Under the pieces are notes generated by a model that was not told the DNA's origin, searched no databases, and saw only the letters and a list, made by a program, of their open reading frames with translations. A stretch of 64,000 bases of DNA from Macrotrachela quadricornifera (Eukaryota; Rotifera; Eurotatoria; Philodinida; Philodinidae). The stretch lies in assembly GCA_022393335.1 (NCBI GenBank), contig JAJEKB010012267.1:1-64000 (forward strand), in the 5' to 3' direction. A program made the position numbers and the translations under genes. How positions within the stretch are numbered: position 1 is the stretch's first letter; every line of letters starts with the position of its first letter. This document shows, piece after piece, positions 49,771-62,531 of this stretch.

Positions 49771-52700
49771 ATGTATATTCTATTAATTTTATTAACATTT
49801 ATTTCAATATCTTCTTCTCAAATATATGATTTTCAAACAATATGTCAAGCTGGTATTCGTCAAGATAATACAAAGTAAAATAAATTTTATTTCTTTTTAT
49901 TTTCATTAAAAAAAAAAACTTTATATATACATATAGTTATATTCATTGTGGTCGTAAACAATTAAAACAAATTCCAAATTTTACACGTATAACAAATACA
50001 TTTTATGATGAACTTGTTTTAAATGATAATCAAATAATTGAAATTTCATCAAATGCATTTCATAGTTTACGTATAAAACGTTTAAATTTATCAGGAAATA
50101 AAATACGTTTATTATCATTAAATGCATTTATGGAATTATCAAATTATCTTGAAGAATTAATTATTGAATTTGATTCAAATTATATTAATGATATACCATA
50201 TACAATAAAAAATCATTTAATTAATATACGTTCATTAAAATTAATAAATTTAAATATAACTATATTAAAAAATTCTACATTTAGTAAATTTCGTAAATTA
50301 GAACAATTATCAATAATAAAATCTAATATAAAATTTATTGAAATTGATGCATTTATATTATTAAATAATTTAAATTATTTAAATTTAGAACAAAATTTTT
50401 TAAATGATTTATCATGGTATTCAATAAAAAAATATTTAAATAATTTAGAAATTTTAATATTAAATCAAAATAAATTTTCATTATTAAAACAAATTAATTT
50501 TTCATATTTAAAAACACTTGATTTATCATCCAATGGTTTACAAATAATTAATATAGAAAATTTACCTTTATTAGAAAAATTTTATTTACAAAATAATGAA
50601 TTAAATTCTTTACAATTAAAATTTTTATTTAAATTAAAAAATTTAAAAGAATTAAATATAGATTTTAATCGTTTAACATTTATAGCAGAAAAAATTTTTG
50701 AAAATAATTTTCATTTAAATTATTTATCATTACAAGGAAATGATTTAAATTTTTTAACAAATTATTCATTTTATAATTTAAAAAATTTAATTTATTTAAA
50801 TTTAGCACGTAATAATTTACAATTTCAATATAATTATCAACCATTTCAATATTTAAAATCATTAAAAATATTAAATCTTGATAGAAATTTTCATATGAAT
50901 TTAACAAAAAATATTTTAGAATATTTATCATTAAATTTAATTGAATTATCATTACAAAATTGTAATATAACTTTATTTAATTATACATTAGATTTTTTTT
51001 TAAATCTTCAACGTTTAAAATTATCATCAAATAATTTAAAATTTTTACCGAAAAATTTTTTAAATTATTCAATTATTTCAATTGATTTACAAAGAAATTT
51101 TTTTACAACAATACCAAATTTATATTCTAATCAATCATTAAAATTAATTGATCTTGATCTTAGTTCAAATCAAATATCAATATTAAATAAAAATAATTTA
51201 TTAATTTATCCTAATTTAAAAACACTTGGTCTTACAGGTAATCCATTAAATTGTAATTGTCATCTTAAATGGATTAAACAATGGTTAAAAAAAAATTATC
51301 ATCAAGATTTAATTAAATTTTTACAATGGACATGTGCTAAGCCAGAAAAATTTTTTGGAAAACAATTAACAATTATACATGAAGAAGATATGATATGTGA
51401 CGAAAATGAAGACATAGATCATGAGACAATAATCAAGTAAGAGAATATTTAATTGTGAATATTCATAATTAGATTATCAAACATTGAATGTTCTATAAGT
51501 CGAGTCTGTCGATGCAAAATTATGGATAATGTTTGATTTAATAATAAAATCTTATAAAACGACAGTTCAGAATTTGAACATATCCTAGCTCTTAATAATC
51601 GAAGAAATTAAAAAGACATACTGTATACATGGTTTTCTAGAAAAATACTACAGACAAAGTTTTTATATTTCGGTTAAAGATGTTCAATTTTAATGGCACT
51701 TGTAAAGTTTGTCCGTAGACACAAATAATCATTCTGAGAACTTTGACTCTTTAATTCTTGAGATTAAGAATAGTGCATATATGAAACAAAAATTAAAGAA
51801 TCAAGATTTATTCAAAATAGATTTGAAAAGACGACATAAAATTCTAAGAGACTTGATTGAATAGATTCTGCCCCAAACAAACAGTCAATTATGCTTTCAT
51901 TCTTATAAAAGTACTATTAATATTGCTTGATAAATGTATAAAGTATCTTAAGTGGCAATCGTCAATAATTAACAAAAGCTTTTCATAAACAATCACATAT
52001 ATGAGTTTGTTATTATAATTGCAACAAACAATAATTACACTAAAGATTTCATATTTTTTTGTAAATATATTTAGTTCAACATTACCAACGATATTATCAT
52101 CAACCAATGTAGTATTAGTACCAATCAAAAATAATAGTATTCATACTTCAACAGATAAATCAACATTAAATGAAGTAATAATTAATGATATAGTATATCA
52201 TTCAAATGGTATATTAATTATATCATGGGATTATATGTTATCACAATTACCAAAATATTATCATATACAAATTTATGATGAAAATCATCATTATTTAATA
52301 TTTCAACGTTTAATTGATGGTAAACAACGATCAATTGAAATAAATCTATCTCAATATTTTTTAAAATTATCTTCATTTTATATTATTTGTATTAATATTC
52401 AATATAGAAAATATTGTCGAAAATCTTTTATACAATTAAATACAAATTTAATTAAATCATCATCATTAATTTTATCATCAAATAAACAAGATAATGAACA
52501 ATTTATATATATTATTGGTGGAATACTTCTTGGAGCTATATTAATATGTTCGATATTAATAATTATTTGTTATTATCGTCTTTGTTATTATTCAAAAGAA
52601 AATATATCATCAATAAATAAAGATGATAAATTTATAAAAACTTTTTATTATCATCCATTAAATATAATTAGTTATCCTCAACAACAACAACAACAAAGTA

Positions 52701-52837
52701 ATAATACAAGTGAATGTTCATTACATTCATCAACTGATACAAGTCATTTAACTAATGATCCTTATCATATCTATCAACAAATATCATCTATACATAATTG
52801 TCAAATACATTCAAAAATAACACCTATTCAAATATAA
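49771..52837 (+). CDS. LRR single-pass membrane protein
   Basis: Three exons, 49771-49874, 49937-51436 and 52075-52837, give 788 residues. Order: signal peptide (1-17), Cys-containing LRR N-cap (C25, C39), about 16 leucine-rich repeats of 22-25 residues (LxxLxLxxN pattern) to about residue 465, and an LRR C-cap from about 470 ('NPLNCNCHLKW ... WTC ... MIC', four Cys). A linker leads to a fibronectin-III-like strand-rich region (about 564-661), one transmembrane helix at 679-700 (IIGGILLGAILICSILIIIC) and a cytoplasmic tail with a Q run. This architecture is found in neuronal adhesion and synapse-organising LRR proteins; ligand unknown. Leu, Asn, Lys, Ile and Phe codons are almost all A/T-ending. 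The 638-base second intron is unusually long. The exon starting at 52075 continues the frame exactly. Confidence 0.85.
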
Positions 52838-54547
52838 AAAATTAATATTTTTTATTTTTATTTTTTTTTTGTTTTCTTTTGTTGAACAAATCAATATGTG
52901 GATGATTTTATAATAATAATAATAATAATCAAAAATTGTTTTATATATACATTTCCAAGGTTTCTATATTGTTCTCTCATTTCATGCTATAGTGATTATA
53001 GCTAATACCCGATAGCATAAGTTAGAAGAAGGATTATTTCTATTCTAGCATATAATTACCTCTTTCAGAAAGTATGTTTTTCTTATATAAAATATCTTTA
53101 AAAGATTACATTACTTTTCCTAAAAGCAAATAATGTTAAATGAGAAAGAATATTAACAAGAGTATTAAATGTCATTGACCTTTCGTTAATATATCTTAGG
53201 GGAAAAGTTTTTGTATATATATATATTGGTTAATGTCTTATGTTTTATTACATTGAAAAAAGATAATTAAATATTTCTTGTATTAATTCATTGCCTAGAT
53301 ATATATGAGTAATGACACGTGTATAAAGACAAAGTATTTATTGTTACACTTGATTGAACATTTCAATTGAGAATGTAATTAAATGAAATGTTTTACATTA
53401 TTTTCAGAGATTTTTTTCATCTTCTTTTGTTAGGATTAACTGACCGATATATAAACACATATCTTCTATTTTTTTTTTGAATGAATCAATCATCAATAGA
53501 AATTGATGTTTTTCTTATCTATTTATCTGTCTGTCTGCGCTTGTCTGTTGTCATCAATTATACATCCCATAGTGATCAATAAAAAAAAATCTCGAATACT
53601 TACTGTGTGACAGTCAGTTTCATTTGCAAGAAAAACAAATATATTTAATGTTCATGTTTCCAGCTGTGATCAAATGATTGATAAATATTTTATATGTATT
53701 CATAGACATGAACATATGTATATATTTTACAAAATAGAAAAAAAGAAAAAGAACATTAATATGTTAATTTTTTATAGGAATGAAATGTATTTTTTGAATG
53801 TTTTATATCAAGGTGATGTGTGTTTGAATTGAGAATGATAAGAGTTATCAGATGAATTTGATTATTATAAAGACATACTAGAAATGAAGACAATAAATAA
53901 CATATATATATATATTAAATTAAAATAGTCAAATTTGATAAATTTACTCATTTATAATTAGATATTAAATGATAGTCAATTGTAAAAGACATTCTTTATT
54001 TTAATCTATCATATGATTTACATTCATTTCATTTTCGTTCATCTTGTGAAAATGACAAATGAGTTTAATTATCTTTTTCATGCTTTAATAGTTACAGTTC
54101 ACACAATCTCATAAATCAATTGAACACAACGTCACATATCAGCAAATTAAAGATACTATAAACATTTAATCTTCTGAAGCTCATATTATTAATAATTCAT
54201 CATATTGTTCAATTCGATTTAAGCTACTTCTTCAAGAATCAATTTTAGATCTAAGATCATTCAAATGATCTTTATATTTAATTTTATTTATAAAAACATG
54301 TTAGGATATAGCACATACCAGAGTCTCTCTTTAAAATTTTTACTTATTAAGTAGAAAGAATGGATTACAAGTTCAATAACTCAAAAAAATAATCGTCTAA
54401 TTATGCAAGTGCATCTAACTCTACTTTGATTTTGAATTATTTCAATTTAAAATTCTCTATTCTAATTTATTTTTACAGAAAAATTATAACATTAAATAAA
54501 ACTATAAAAATGAATTGATATTCTGATATTCTCCTACGAGAATTTGT
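52838..54547. other. Convergent intergenic region
   Basis: Between two converging genes. Contains a (taa)n microsatellite near 52911-52928 and (ta)n runs near 53214 and 53904. No coding frame supported. Confidence 0.65.
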
Positions 54548-57500
54548 TTATGTTCGACTAGTTGGAATAAATTCATTAATAGTTAAATTTGGATTTGAAA
54601 ATCTTATAAGTTTTTGTGAATCATTTGTACCAAATTGTAATAAATGAGGTACCTATAATAAATAATATATCAACAAAAAAGTAGTTTTTTTTAAATTTTA
54701 CTTGAAAAAGTAAAGCAAATGATCCAATAATTGTAACTAATGAAAAAATAATAAATTGTAAACGATCAATAACTGTTGCAATAAATTTCCATTCATCACG
54801 TATTGATTCAATTAATGTTTCATGTGCACAATGTGCTGCAATATAACGAATATAAGTAAGAGCTTCAATTATTTCTCGTCGCATTATATCAATTTGAATT
54901 TGATGATGAGAATCAATTGAAATAAGATGATTTTCTTCATTAATAAGAACATAGAATTTTTTTTCTTTTTCAAAATGTACATGTTTAGAACGTGAGATTG
55001 GTTTCATAAGAATTGTTGATGTTCGACGTTTGTTATCAACATAAGGAAAATGTGATGTATTGGATTGATTATGCATTAAATGATCCTTTCAGATATAAGC
55101 AAAAAAAATGTATTTGGTATATCATTATTACGTGTTTTATTTTTAAACTACTCTTCAGCCTTATCATTTTTGGATGAAACAAAAAGATTGTTTTTTTTTC
55201 TATATGTAGAAACAAAAAAGCAAAGTTTTTATACTGCATTTCGAGGTGAGAGATTTGGAGGGTAATTTTTAAATTTGATATACAAAAAAACTTTTGGAAT
55301 TAGGAGTAGACCAATAGCTCCAATTTATAAATTTAGCTTATATGAGCGAAAAATCTTCTAGTAAAGATCAGATAAATTGCAGCATCTTACACTATTTTCA
55401 GATTCAATTGATCTTTAATCTTATCATGGTAATTATGTGAATATCATTTATTTATATTTATCTAATAAAATATTACCTTATTCATATGTTTTGAATTTAT
55501 CTTTCGATTATTTAAAATTGTTTCTTCTAATATATGAAAAGTATTTTCCAGAGGATTTAATATTTCATATTTAAGTTGTTGTTCTTGAAGTTTTGGTGAT
55601 TCAATCCAGAGTAATCGTGGAAGTATTTGTAGAAAAAATTTTCGTAACCAAAAAGGCATTGTATGTGTCATTGGTGTACGATAATAAAAATTTGTAATAA
55701 CAACTGTATTAACTTAAATAAATAAAATAATATTTAATTTGAAAAGTCATTTTTTTTCTTTTCATATAAATTTTCTTACTAATAACAAGAACATTAAGTG
55801 TAAATGTAAAAAGTAAATATTTAGCTATTAATGGTACAACAGCAGATGTTGGTGGTAAAATTTTTGTAACAAGAAGTTGAAAAAGATTAAGTGCTAATAA
55901 TATCGACATACATAATGTCATTTTTTCACCAGCTGCTGTTGGTAAACAAAAAACAATACATATAAGAATACTCATTAAACCTGTTGGTACCATTAAATTA
56001 ACTGTATAATATAATGTTTTACGACTCATTTTAATTAAAAATACAACTTCAATATAATCAGGTGATATACTTGAAGCATTTGAACGATAATGAACAAATT
56101 TGCTTGGAATCTAAACATAAAGAATATTCTTTGAATATTAAAGTAAACAAATTTGTTGACGATTTAATCTATCATCAAAATATTATTTTGATTATTAACA
56201 AATCTAGAAATATTTATAAATAATTCATCGTCAAAAGTATATTCATTGGTTCGATCGGCATATGCTTAGTTATAAAATAGTATTAAGCGCTTCTCTATAG
56301 TAAAAAAATAGATTAAGTATATTCATATAATTGAGCAGTTTGAAAGACAAATGTAAAACATTAAAGCCACAATAATTTATACAATCTGAAACTGAATCAA
56401 TTACTAAAATTCTCAAGAATAGTATTGCCACATTCATACTACTATTTACGGTAATCAAAAAGTTACTACCAAAAAAATTCAATTTTATACACTTTGATGC
56501 TCTGTTTATGTGTATATTCAAAATTATTTTTGATTTAATTGTGACTACTTATGAGTGCATAATTGAGTAAACTGAAACAAGACATCTATATAGAAATTTT
56601 CATGCTGACTAGTTGTTTATCTCTATCAGTTTGGAGAATGACTGTGGTTCTATGAAATATTCACTTTACTTCTCTTTTTACATATGATAACAATGATTCA
56701 AAATTTGTTGCATTTTAAAAAATATAATTCTCAAGAAAATGAGTTTTGTCGAAATGGCATTTTATGTAAAGAATAAATCTCTGGAAAAGCTATGTGAGGT
56801 TTGTTTCTTTTTATCTCTAACATTACAATTCGTGATTTTATTTCATACAAAGATCAGTGCTGGCGATCAATCAGCTCGTTTGCTTAAACAATCATATAGA
56901 TATTCAATTTTTTATTCAGTAAAGTAACCAAATCAAATTCTTCCAAATATAGCAAATCTCAAGTTATATTCTTTTTTTTTTTGTTTTAAAAATTAAATAA
57001 ATATTCTTACACTAGTAACATCCCATGTACCACTTTCAAGATAGTCATCTTTATACAATTCATCACTACTAGCACTATATGCTTGTTGTGGTAATAATTT
57101 AGTTAATTCATTTTTTTCATCATGTTCTTCAGTATAATGTGAAAAAATAACTTCTCGAGCATTATATGTCCATGATGCAAAACGCATTTCACATTCTTGT
57201 GTATCAAATGGAAAATATTTAACATCAATTCGACATGATGATTTATAAATAGCTGGTGGTACCCAATGTACTTCACCTGTATGCATAAGTACTACTTTAG
57301 ATTTAAATGATACTTCATAATTTCCATCTAATTAAATTACAATTAAAATAAATATAAATAAATAAAAAAAATATTTTCTTTTACCTGCATTATTAAATAA
57401 AACAACATCCTACAAATATATAAAAAACAAAAACAAAAATGTATAAAATTATTTTTAAAAATATTTTTACTGGTGTCCAAACATTTGTAAAAGGAATATT

Positions 57501-57980
57501 AATTTTATCAATACCACCTAAATAAATTTATTTAGTAAAACACAAAAAAAAATTAAACCTTTTTTTTTTGTTCTAACCATATCTTTTTGGATTCCAACGT
57601 AATTGTGAATCTAGCCTAAAAAAAATCAATATATATAATTCTATTTCATATAAATAATATAAATCTATACCATTTCATATGTAACCATGTATTAGTTTTC
57701 ATAATTTGTTCTTTTTCATAAACCTACAAATAATTCTAGCAAAAAAATATTTAAATTAAAAAAACAAATCATTTTCTACATGAATTAATTGTACTAATAA
57801 AAGACCAAATGATACAACAACTGTTTCATTTGAATATTGTGTAGGTCGTATAAGTGGATTATACCCTTGTTCAGAAAATAAATAATGTATTAAACGATTT
57901 TCATCTTCTGATGTTTTAATTAATTGAAATAAAATACAAATAATAATAATAATAATAATAAAAATACTATTATAACACAT
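54548..57980 (-). CDS. Nicotinic acetylcholine receptor-type subunit (non-alpha)
   Basis: Ten exons: 57980..57780, 57723..57671, 57615..57578, 57517..57471, 57409..57385, 57327..57011, 56110..55780, 55712..55477, 55085..54702 and 54652..54548. They join in frame and give 578 residues. Signal peptide (poly-Ile core), then 'SEDENRLIHYLF', 'WVPPAIYKSSC' and a Cys-loop C153-C167 with 13 residues between, as canonical. M1 lies at about 259-284, M2 at about 291-312 preceded by G-E-K (cation-selective type), then M3, a long cytoplasmic loop, and M4 near the C-terminus ('FIIFSLVTIIGSFALLF'). Loop C ('IPSKFVHYRSNASS') lacks the vicinal Cys pair of alpha subunits, so this is a beta-like partner or an unusual homomer. 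It would form pentameric cation channels in excitable-cell membranes. The 900-base sixth intron contains only spurious frames. Confidence 0.92.
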
Positions 57981-58682
57981 CAATATGAACTACGAAAAAA
58001 AAAACTAATAATATGACAATATATGTATATGGAGTAACTATAATAATAAATGATTATATATGCAGATGGTATATACAGCTGTGACTATGATAATTATAAT
58101 ATAAGAAACAAAGAATCAGTCAAGCAATATGATAAAGCTTCCATTGATTTTTTTTTTAGTATGATTGTTATAGTTAGCTTCATTATATATATGTATGGTA
58201 GTTTGTCTTCTTGAAGACTCTCGTACTTGTCGCTTGTTACTTCATGTTACTAAATAGATAATAAAAATTGTTCTCTTTCTTTTTTCCTTGAGGATAAAAA
58301 AAAAAGAACAAAAAAATGACAATAATAAGAAGAAAAATTAGATAATAAAATATGTATTCATCTGTAATGATTAAGATCGATTGGAGAAAAGCAATGAATA
58401 AACTATAAGAAAAATGTATCTATTCTATTATAAGAAACATTCAAGAAGAGAAAAATAGTTATATAGAAATGCATAATAAATGATTGACAATTAATTGAAC
58501 TAAGTGATGGTTTCTAATAAAAAAAAAAGAATCTTAAGAAATACAATTAATTCATATATAATTATTTATATAAAATATAAATCATTTTTTTCTCTTTTTT
58601 TTTCGTGAATCATTTATTAACATTAAAGGAATAAAATAAAGAAATTTAAAAAAAAAATATTTTAGTAAAGAAAAAATAAAAA
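57981..58682. other. Intergenic, upstream of channel gene
   Basis: AT-rich flanking DNA between the channel gene start and the 3' end of the next minus-strand gene. No feature identified. Confidence 0.6.
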
Positions 58683-59662
58683 TTAGTCAGTGAATAATGC
58701 AGATGTATAAGGTTTATTCAAACGTTGTTCACGACGTTGTAATGCAGAATAATTTGGAAATGGTGTACGAACTGGTGAAATAGATGATTTAACATTAGCA
58801 ATAGTAGGTAATGTATAATATTTATTCGATATTTGTTCTTGATCCTCTGGTTCTTCTATAATTAAACTAGGTGGATAATCATAACTACCTGGATAATGAC
58901 CATATTGTGTCATTTTTTTTCTTTTCATAGCAACTTCATCATAATTATCCATATTAATATGATGATTATCATTTTGATTAGCTTTAGTTATCCATGCTGG
59001 TGGTGGACTTGGTGTTTTATTAAGATTAGCCTTTGGTATTCGTTGACAATGTGGACACAATGAACATCGACCAGTATGGTGTACTGATGTTAAAGATGTT
59101 CTTCTACTTCCAGATACAACATTGTTTAATACTAGATTTGTATTTGTTGGTGGTGGTGAAATTACTCCAGGTAAATTTGATAAATTTGTCTTTGATCTTC
59201 TCCCAAGATCATTAGTACGATCTAATTGTCCGTTGACATGATGACCATTATCAATGTTCTGCTGATTAACTAAGATAGATACAATTGAAAATTAAAATTT
59301 TAAAATATCAATTAGATATACATACATGAACTTAAAGGTTCTGTACCATTAGGTAATACTGAACGTTTTCTTACACTTCTTTTTTCACTAGGTATTGATG
59401 ATGATCGATTTTGAATTTTTGGTAATGTTGTTGGAACCGATGGTGATCTTGAACTGTGACTTGATGTTTGTCGACTATGATATGATTGTGCTGAACTTCG
59501 TGTTTTTGATGCATCTGATCTTTCGGACAGAGATGCTTCTTCATCTGAAGATCCGGACTCTGATCCACTTATATCCTGTTTATTATTTCGTGTAGATGAC
59601 GATTGTCTTCTGTTTTCTTGACTAGGTTTTGTTGGCTTATTTTTGCTTGCACCAAAACCCAT
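58683..59662 (-). CDS. N-myristoylated disordered protein
   Basis: Exons 59662..59326 and 59269..58683 join across a 56-base intron and give 307 residues. The start MGFGASK matches the N-myristoylation signal (Gly2, Ser6, Lys7), followed by a basic, Ser-rich segment, a common membrane-targeting design. An acidic Ser run (GSESGSSDEEASLSER) comes next, then Ser/Arg- and Pro-rich disorder. A small Cys cluster 'RCSLCPHC' near residue 180 might bind metal. Late motifs include 'SPPPAW' and 'NYDEVAMKRKK'. No known family. Predicted to be a peripheral membrane adaptor or signalling protein; function unknown. Confidence 0.75.
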
Positions 59663-60923
59663 GTCTAATTCTGAATTGAGAGATCGACAAAATAAATTGT
59701 AAAAATTTCAATAAATGCGCCTATTATGAATAGTTGACGTTTTATCTTTGTTTGGTGAAAAAGATAAGAATAAAGAAAAATAAATATTAAATATACACTT
59801 CTTCTCGTTAACAAGGATGATAGAATAATAATAAATACCATGGTTTTCTTCTGTTTATCAAATAATATTTTTTTTTTCACATAAATAATAAAGAATACTA
59901 TACTGAAATCTTAATACATTTATATTATTTATCATAAATATAAAAATAGAATTGAAGAAAAAATATATATGCATGATTTTAATCATACAAAACCATGATA
60001 ATGATGTTCGATAATCTTTGTTTTATTTCTTTAAATAATCTCTGTTATCTAAGATTAAGTTTTCAATTGATCTTGACAGGATTTTGTAATATTTGAGCGA
60101 ATTTTTTCAAAAAATAAGATTTCAAATAAAGCAATAGATGATGTTCTAATCTATAGTATTTCATAAAATTGTATGTACGCAATAAGATTTGATTTAATTA
60201 TTTTAGTTATATTTAACCGATTAAAGATTGTTTTAGAATGAACATCTGTTTTTTCTCAATATTATCTGCAGTCAAATTTTAGAAAAATTGTAATCATCAT
60301 CAACGATTATTTACAACATATTTATCTAATCGAAATCAAAATTCAACGGATAGAATAAATTTCTATTGAATCAAATAATTGTAATCTAACGTATCATTCG
60401 GTATATTTTTCTTATTCAACTTCCATTTATTCATCATTTAAATAAGTGACAAATGACTGCTATTATTTCTCTATCTTTTAATATTAGTTTTCATAAACAT
60501 CAAATATTCATTCCGCATCACATAACAGATCAATAAATTTCTATTCAAGCATAATATAAACTTTTCATCAACTTCATTGCAATTTAAAAGTAAAGTATTA
60601 TATAATTCGAACATATATTTAACAAAAACAAAAATTACAAGAACAAGAACAATAGTAATAAAAAACGCACACTGTTATAAAAACGAAAGTAGAATAATAA
60701 CATTTATGTTCGTGTAATATACAATGCACCAAGTGTAAGCATACCTAAAACGTATAGGAAAATATATCATGCTGTGCATATATAATTAGTTTTGGATAGA
60801 ACACATATATCTCAACATTCATTTTGTTTATTATCACGTTATCTCAGTAGGTGGGAGAACAAGGATTCATATATCTTGATTGTTACTAACCACTGTGCTT
60901 AAACGAAAAAGTCATTTGTTTTC
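59663..60923. other. Intergenic, possible Bcl-2 terminal exon
   Basis: No complete gene. A 47-codon minus-strand stretch after an acceptor-like 'tttgataaacag' near 59853 would continue the Bcl-2-like frame in phase to a stop near 59711. Its sequence is not a convincing membrane anchor, so it is left unassigned. Confidence 0.4.
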
Positions 60924-61497
60924 TCAATATATTAAAATGAACTTACCAATAGTTCCAAATATACTAGCATAACGACTAATCGAATTTCGTCGTTGTGATG
61001 TTTTAGTATAACATTTTAAACAACCAGTCTTGATAAAATATACATATTTATACAAAAAAATTCTACTACATTAAATAACTTACCCAATAATTTTGACTTT
61101 CAAGCCATGTATGAAGATCTATATCAATAAAATTTGTTGTCCAATCAATAAAAGATGTAATAATTAAATCAATATCCTCTCGTCGTTGTCGTATAAGATG
61201 ATCAGCTAGTATAGCTGAAAATGCTATAAATGTTACAATTCGTTTCCATGTTATTATTCCATCATTAAATAATTCCTTAGCTATTTCATAATGAATATTT
61301 TTGAGATGAATTAATGATGATGAAAAATGAAAATTAAATATAGGTTGTTCAGAATAATATTTTGTTTCGCAATCAGTAGCAATTTCACGTATAAGAAAAA
61401 ATAAATGATTATTTGTTGAAGTTTTATGTTTTAAACGCCAATTGAAATAATCTGTTACAATTGATCGAGTTGTTATTGAATTATTATTAGTACACAT
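60924..61497 (-). CDS. Bcl-2 family protein, C-terminus uncertain
   Basis: Exon 1 is 61497..61084 (138 codons). Exon 2 starts at 61028 and either splices out at 60947 or reads through to a TGA at 60924. Motifs: BH4-like 'SIVTDYFNWRLKHK' (12-25), a possible BH3 'LIREIATD' (35-42), BH1 'ELFNDGIITWKRIVTFIAFSAIL' in pieces at 75-97 (key residues: N78, D79, G80, W84, R86), and BH2 starting 'TWLESQNYW' (130-138) at the splice. The BH1 NWGR core reads TWKR. Presence of BH4 suggests an anti-apoptotic Bcl-2/Bcl-xL-like role at mitochondria or ER. After BH2 the sequence is Cys/basic ('TGCLKCYTKTSQRRNSIS') with no membrane anchor found, so a further exon may be missing. Confidence 0.75.
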
Positions 61498-62531
61498 CCT
61501 TGCTTACTTGATATATTTTATTTTGTGAAAATGAATTAAATAAATGAATGATTTTATAAAGTCTTATTTTTTCATTGTTATGACAGACGATGAATGAGAA
61601 AACATACTTGTACGGATAGAAAAAGAGAAAGAGAGCGAGAACAATATCTCTATTTTTCTAGTGCTTGTTCATTCGCTTTAGTTTTTTTTTCTCTTCTAAT
61701 CGTCCGCGTTGTGTGCATAATTGTAAGACGACAATGTTCATGACTGTATAAATGTTCGACCGCTAACATGTTCAGCTGCTTCGTTGAGCGATCATAATCG
61801 GTTAATTTGTTGAATTACAGATACTTGAAATAGACGAAGAAGTGGGTAATAAACGCCGATTATAAAATAATACAAAAGGCCATTATGCCGCTATCAAATA
61901 TTTGTGATAATTTTTTCTGTTTTGGTCGATAGGTGATAGATATCACATGTGCTTTTTTTGTAATTTTGAACAGTGAAGAAAACAACAATCGACGAAATGA
62001 AAATAAAGAGAAGTGAACTATACCATTGTAGTTTATGTGTATACTAATCAACAAAATTCTGTCTGTGAAGAAAATCTATCTATGAATATATGATGAAAAA
62101 TCTATCAGATGGATACGTACAAATTAGTTCTTTGATGATGTAAAAATGCTTGGCTCAAGAACGAGTATTCATTCGAAGTTCATCCTTTATACTTGTCTGT
62201 ATCATAGTTTAAACGAAAAAAAATATCTCGTTTTTTTGTCTATAGACAAAATATATAGATCCACATATGCACCTATTTTTATCATTTGAGATCAAAATAG
62301 TTTAATTAATGATTGGTTTTAATTACCTTCAATACTTTTATAAAAACAAGTAGCGCTTTTTTGTAAGAATGACTTGAAGGCAACAATGAAAGCATAGGTT
62401 AAATTTAATCTTTGGTAATCAGGTGTTTGTTTATTTCAATAAGAATGATAAAAATTCTATGTTGATTATTCATTGATGACTCATATAATTTAATTAATTA
62501 ACTCCGACATTTTTCGTTTTTCTTATTATCA
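61498..62531. other. Divergent intergenic (promoter) region
   Basis: Lies between the starts of the Bcl-2-like gene (-) and the membrane-protein gene (+), so it should contain both promoters. AT-rich with a purine-rich 'agaaaaagagaaagagagcg' near 61618. No specific promoter motif can be called. Confidence 0.5.

Noticed and set aside
56270..56521. 83-codon minus-strand frame between channel exons
   Set aside because: It lies inside the 900-base sixth intron of the channel gene, starts without ATG context and shows no motif.
59665..59880. 71-codon minus-strand frame with hydrophobic stretch as a Bcl-2 anchor
   Set aside because: It is in the wrong phase to continue the Bcl-2-like exons; the in-phase reading of the same DNA is not a membrane segment.
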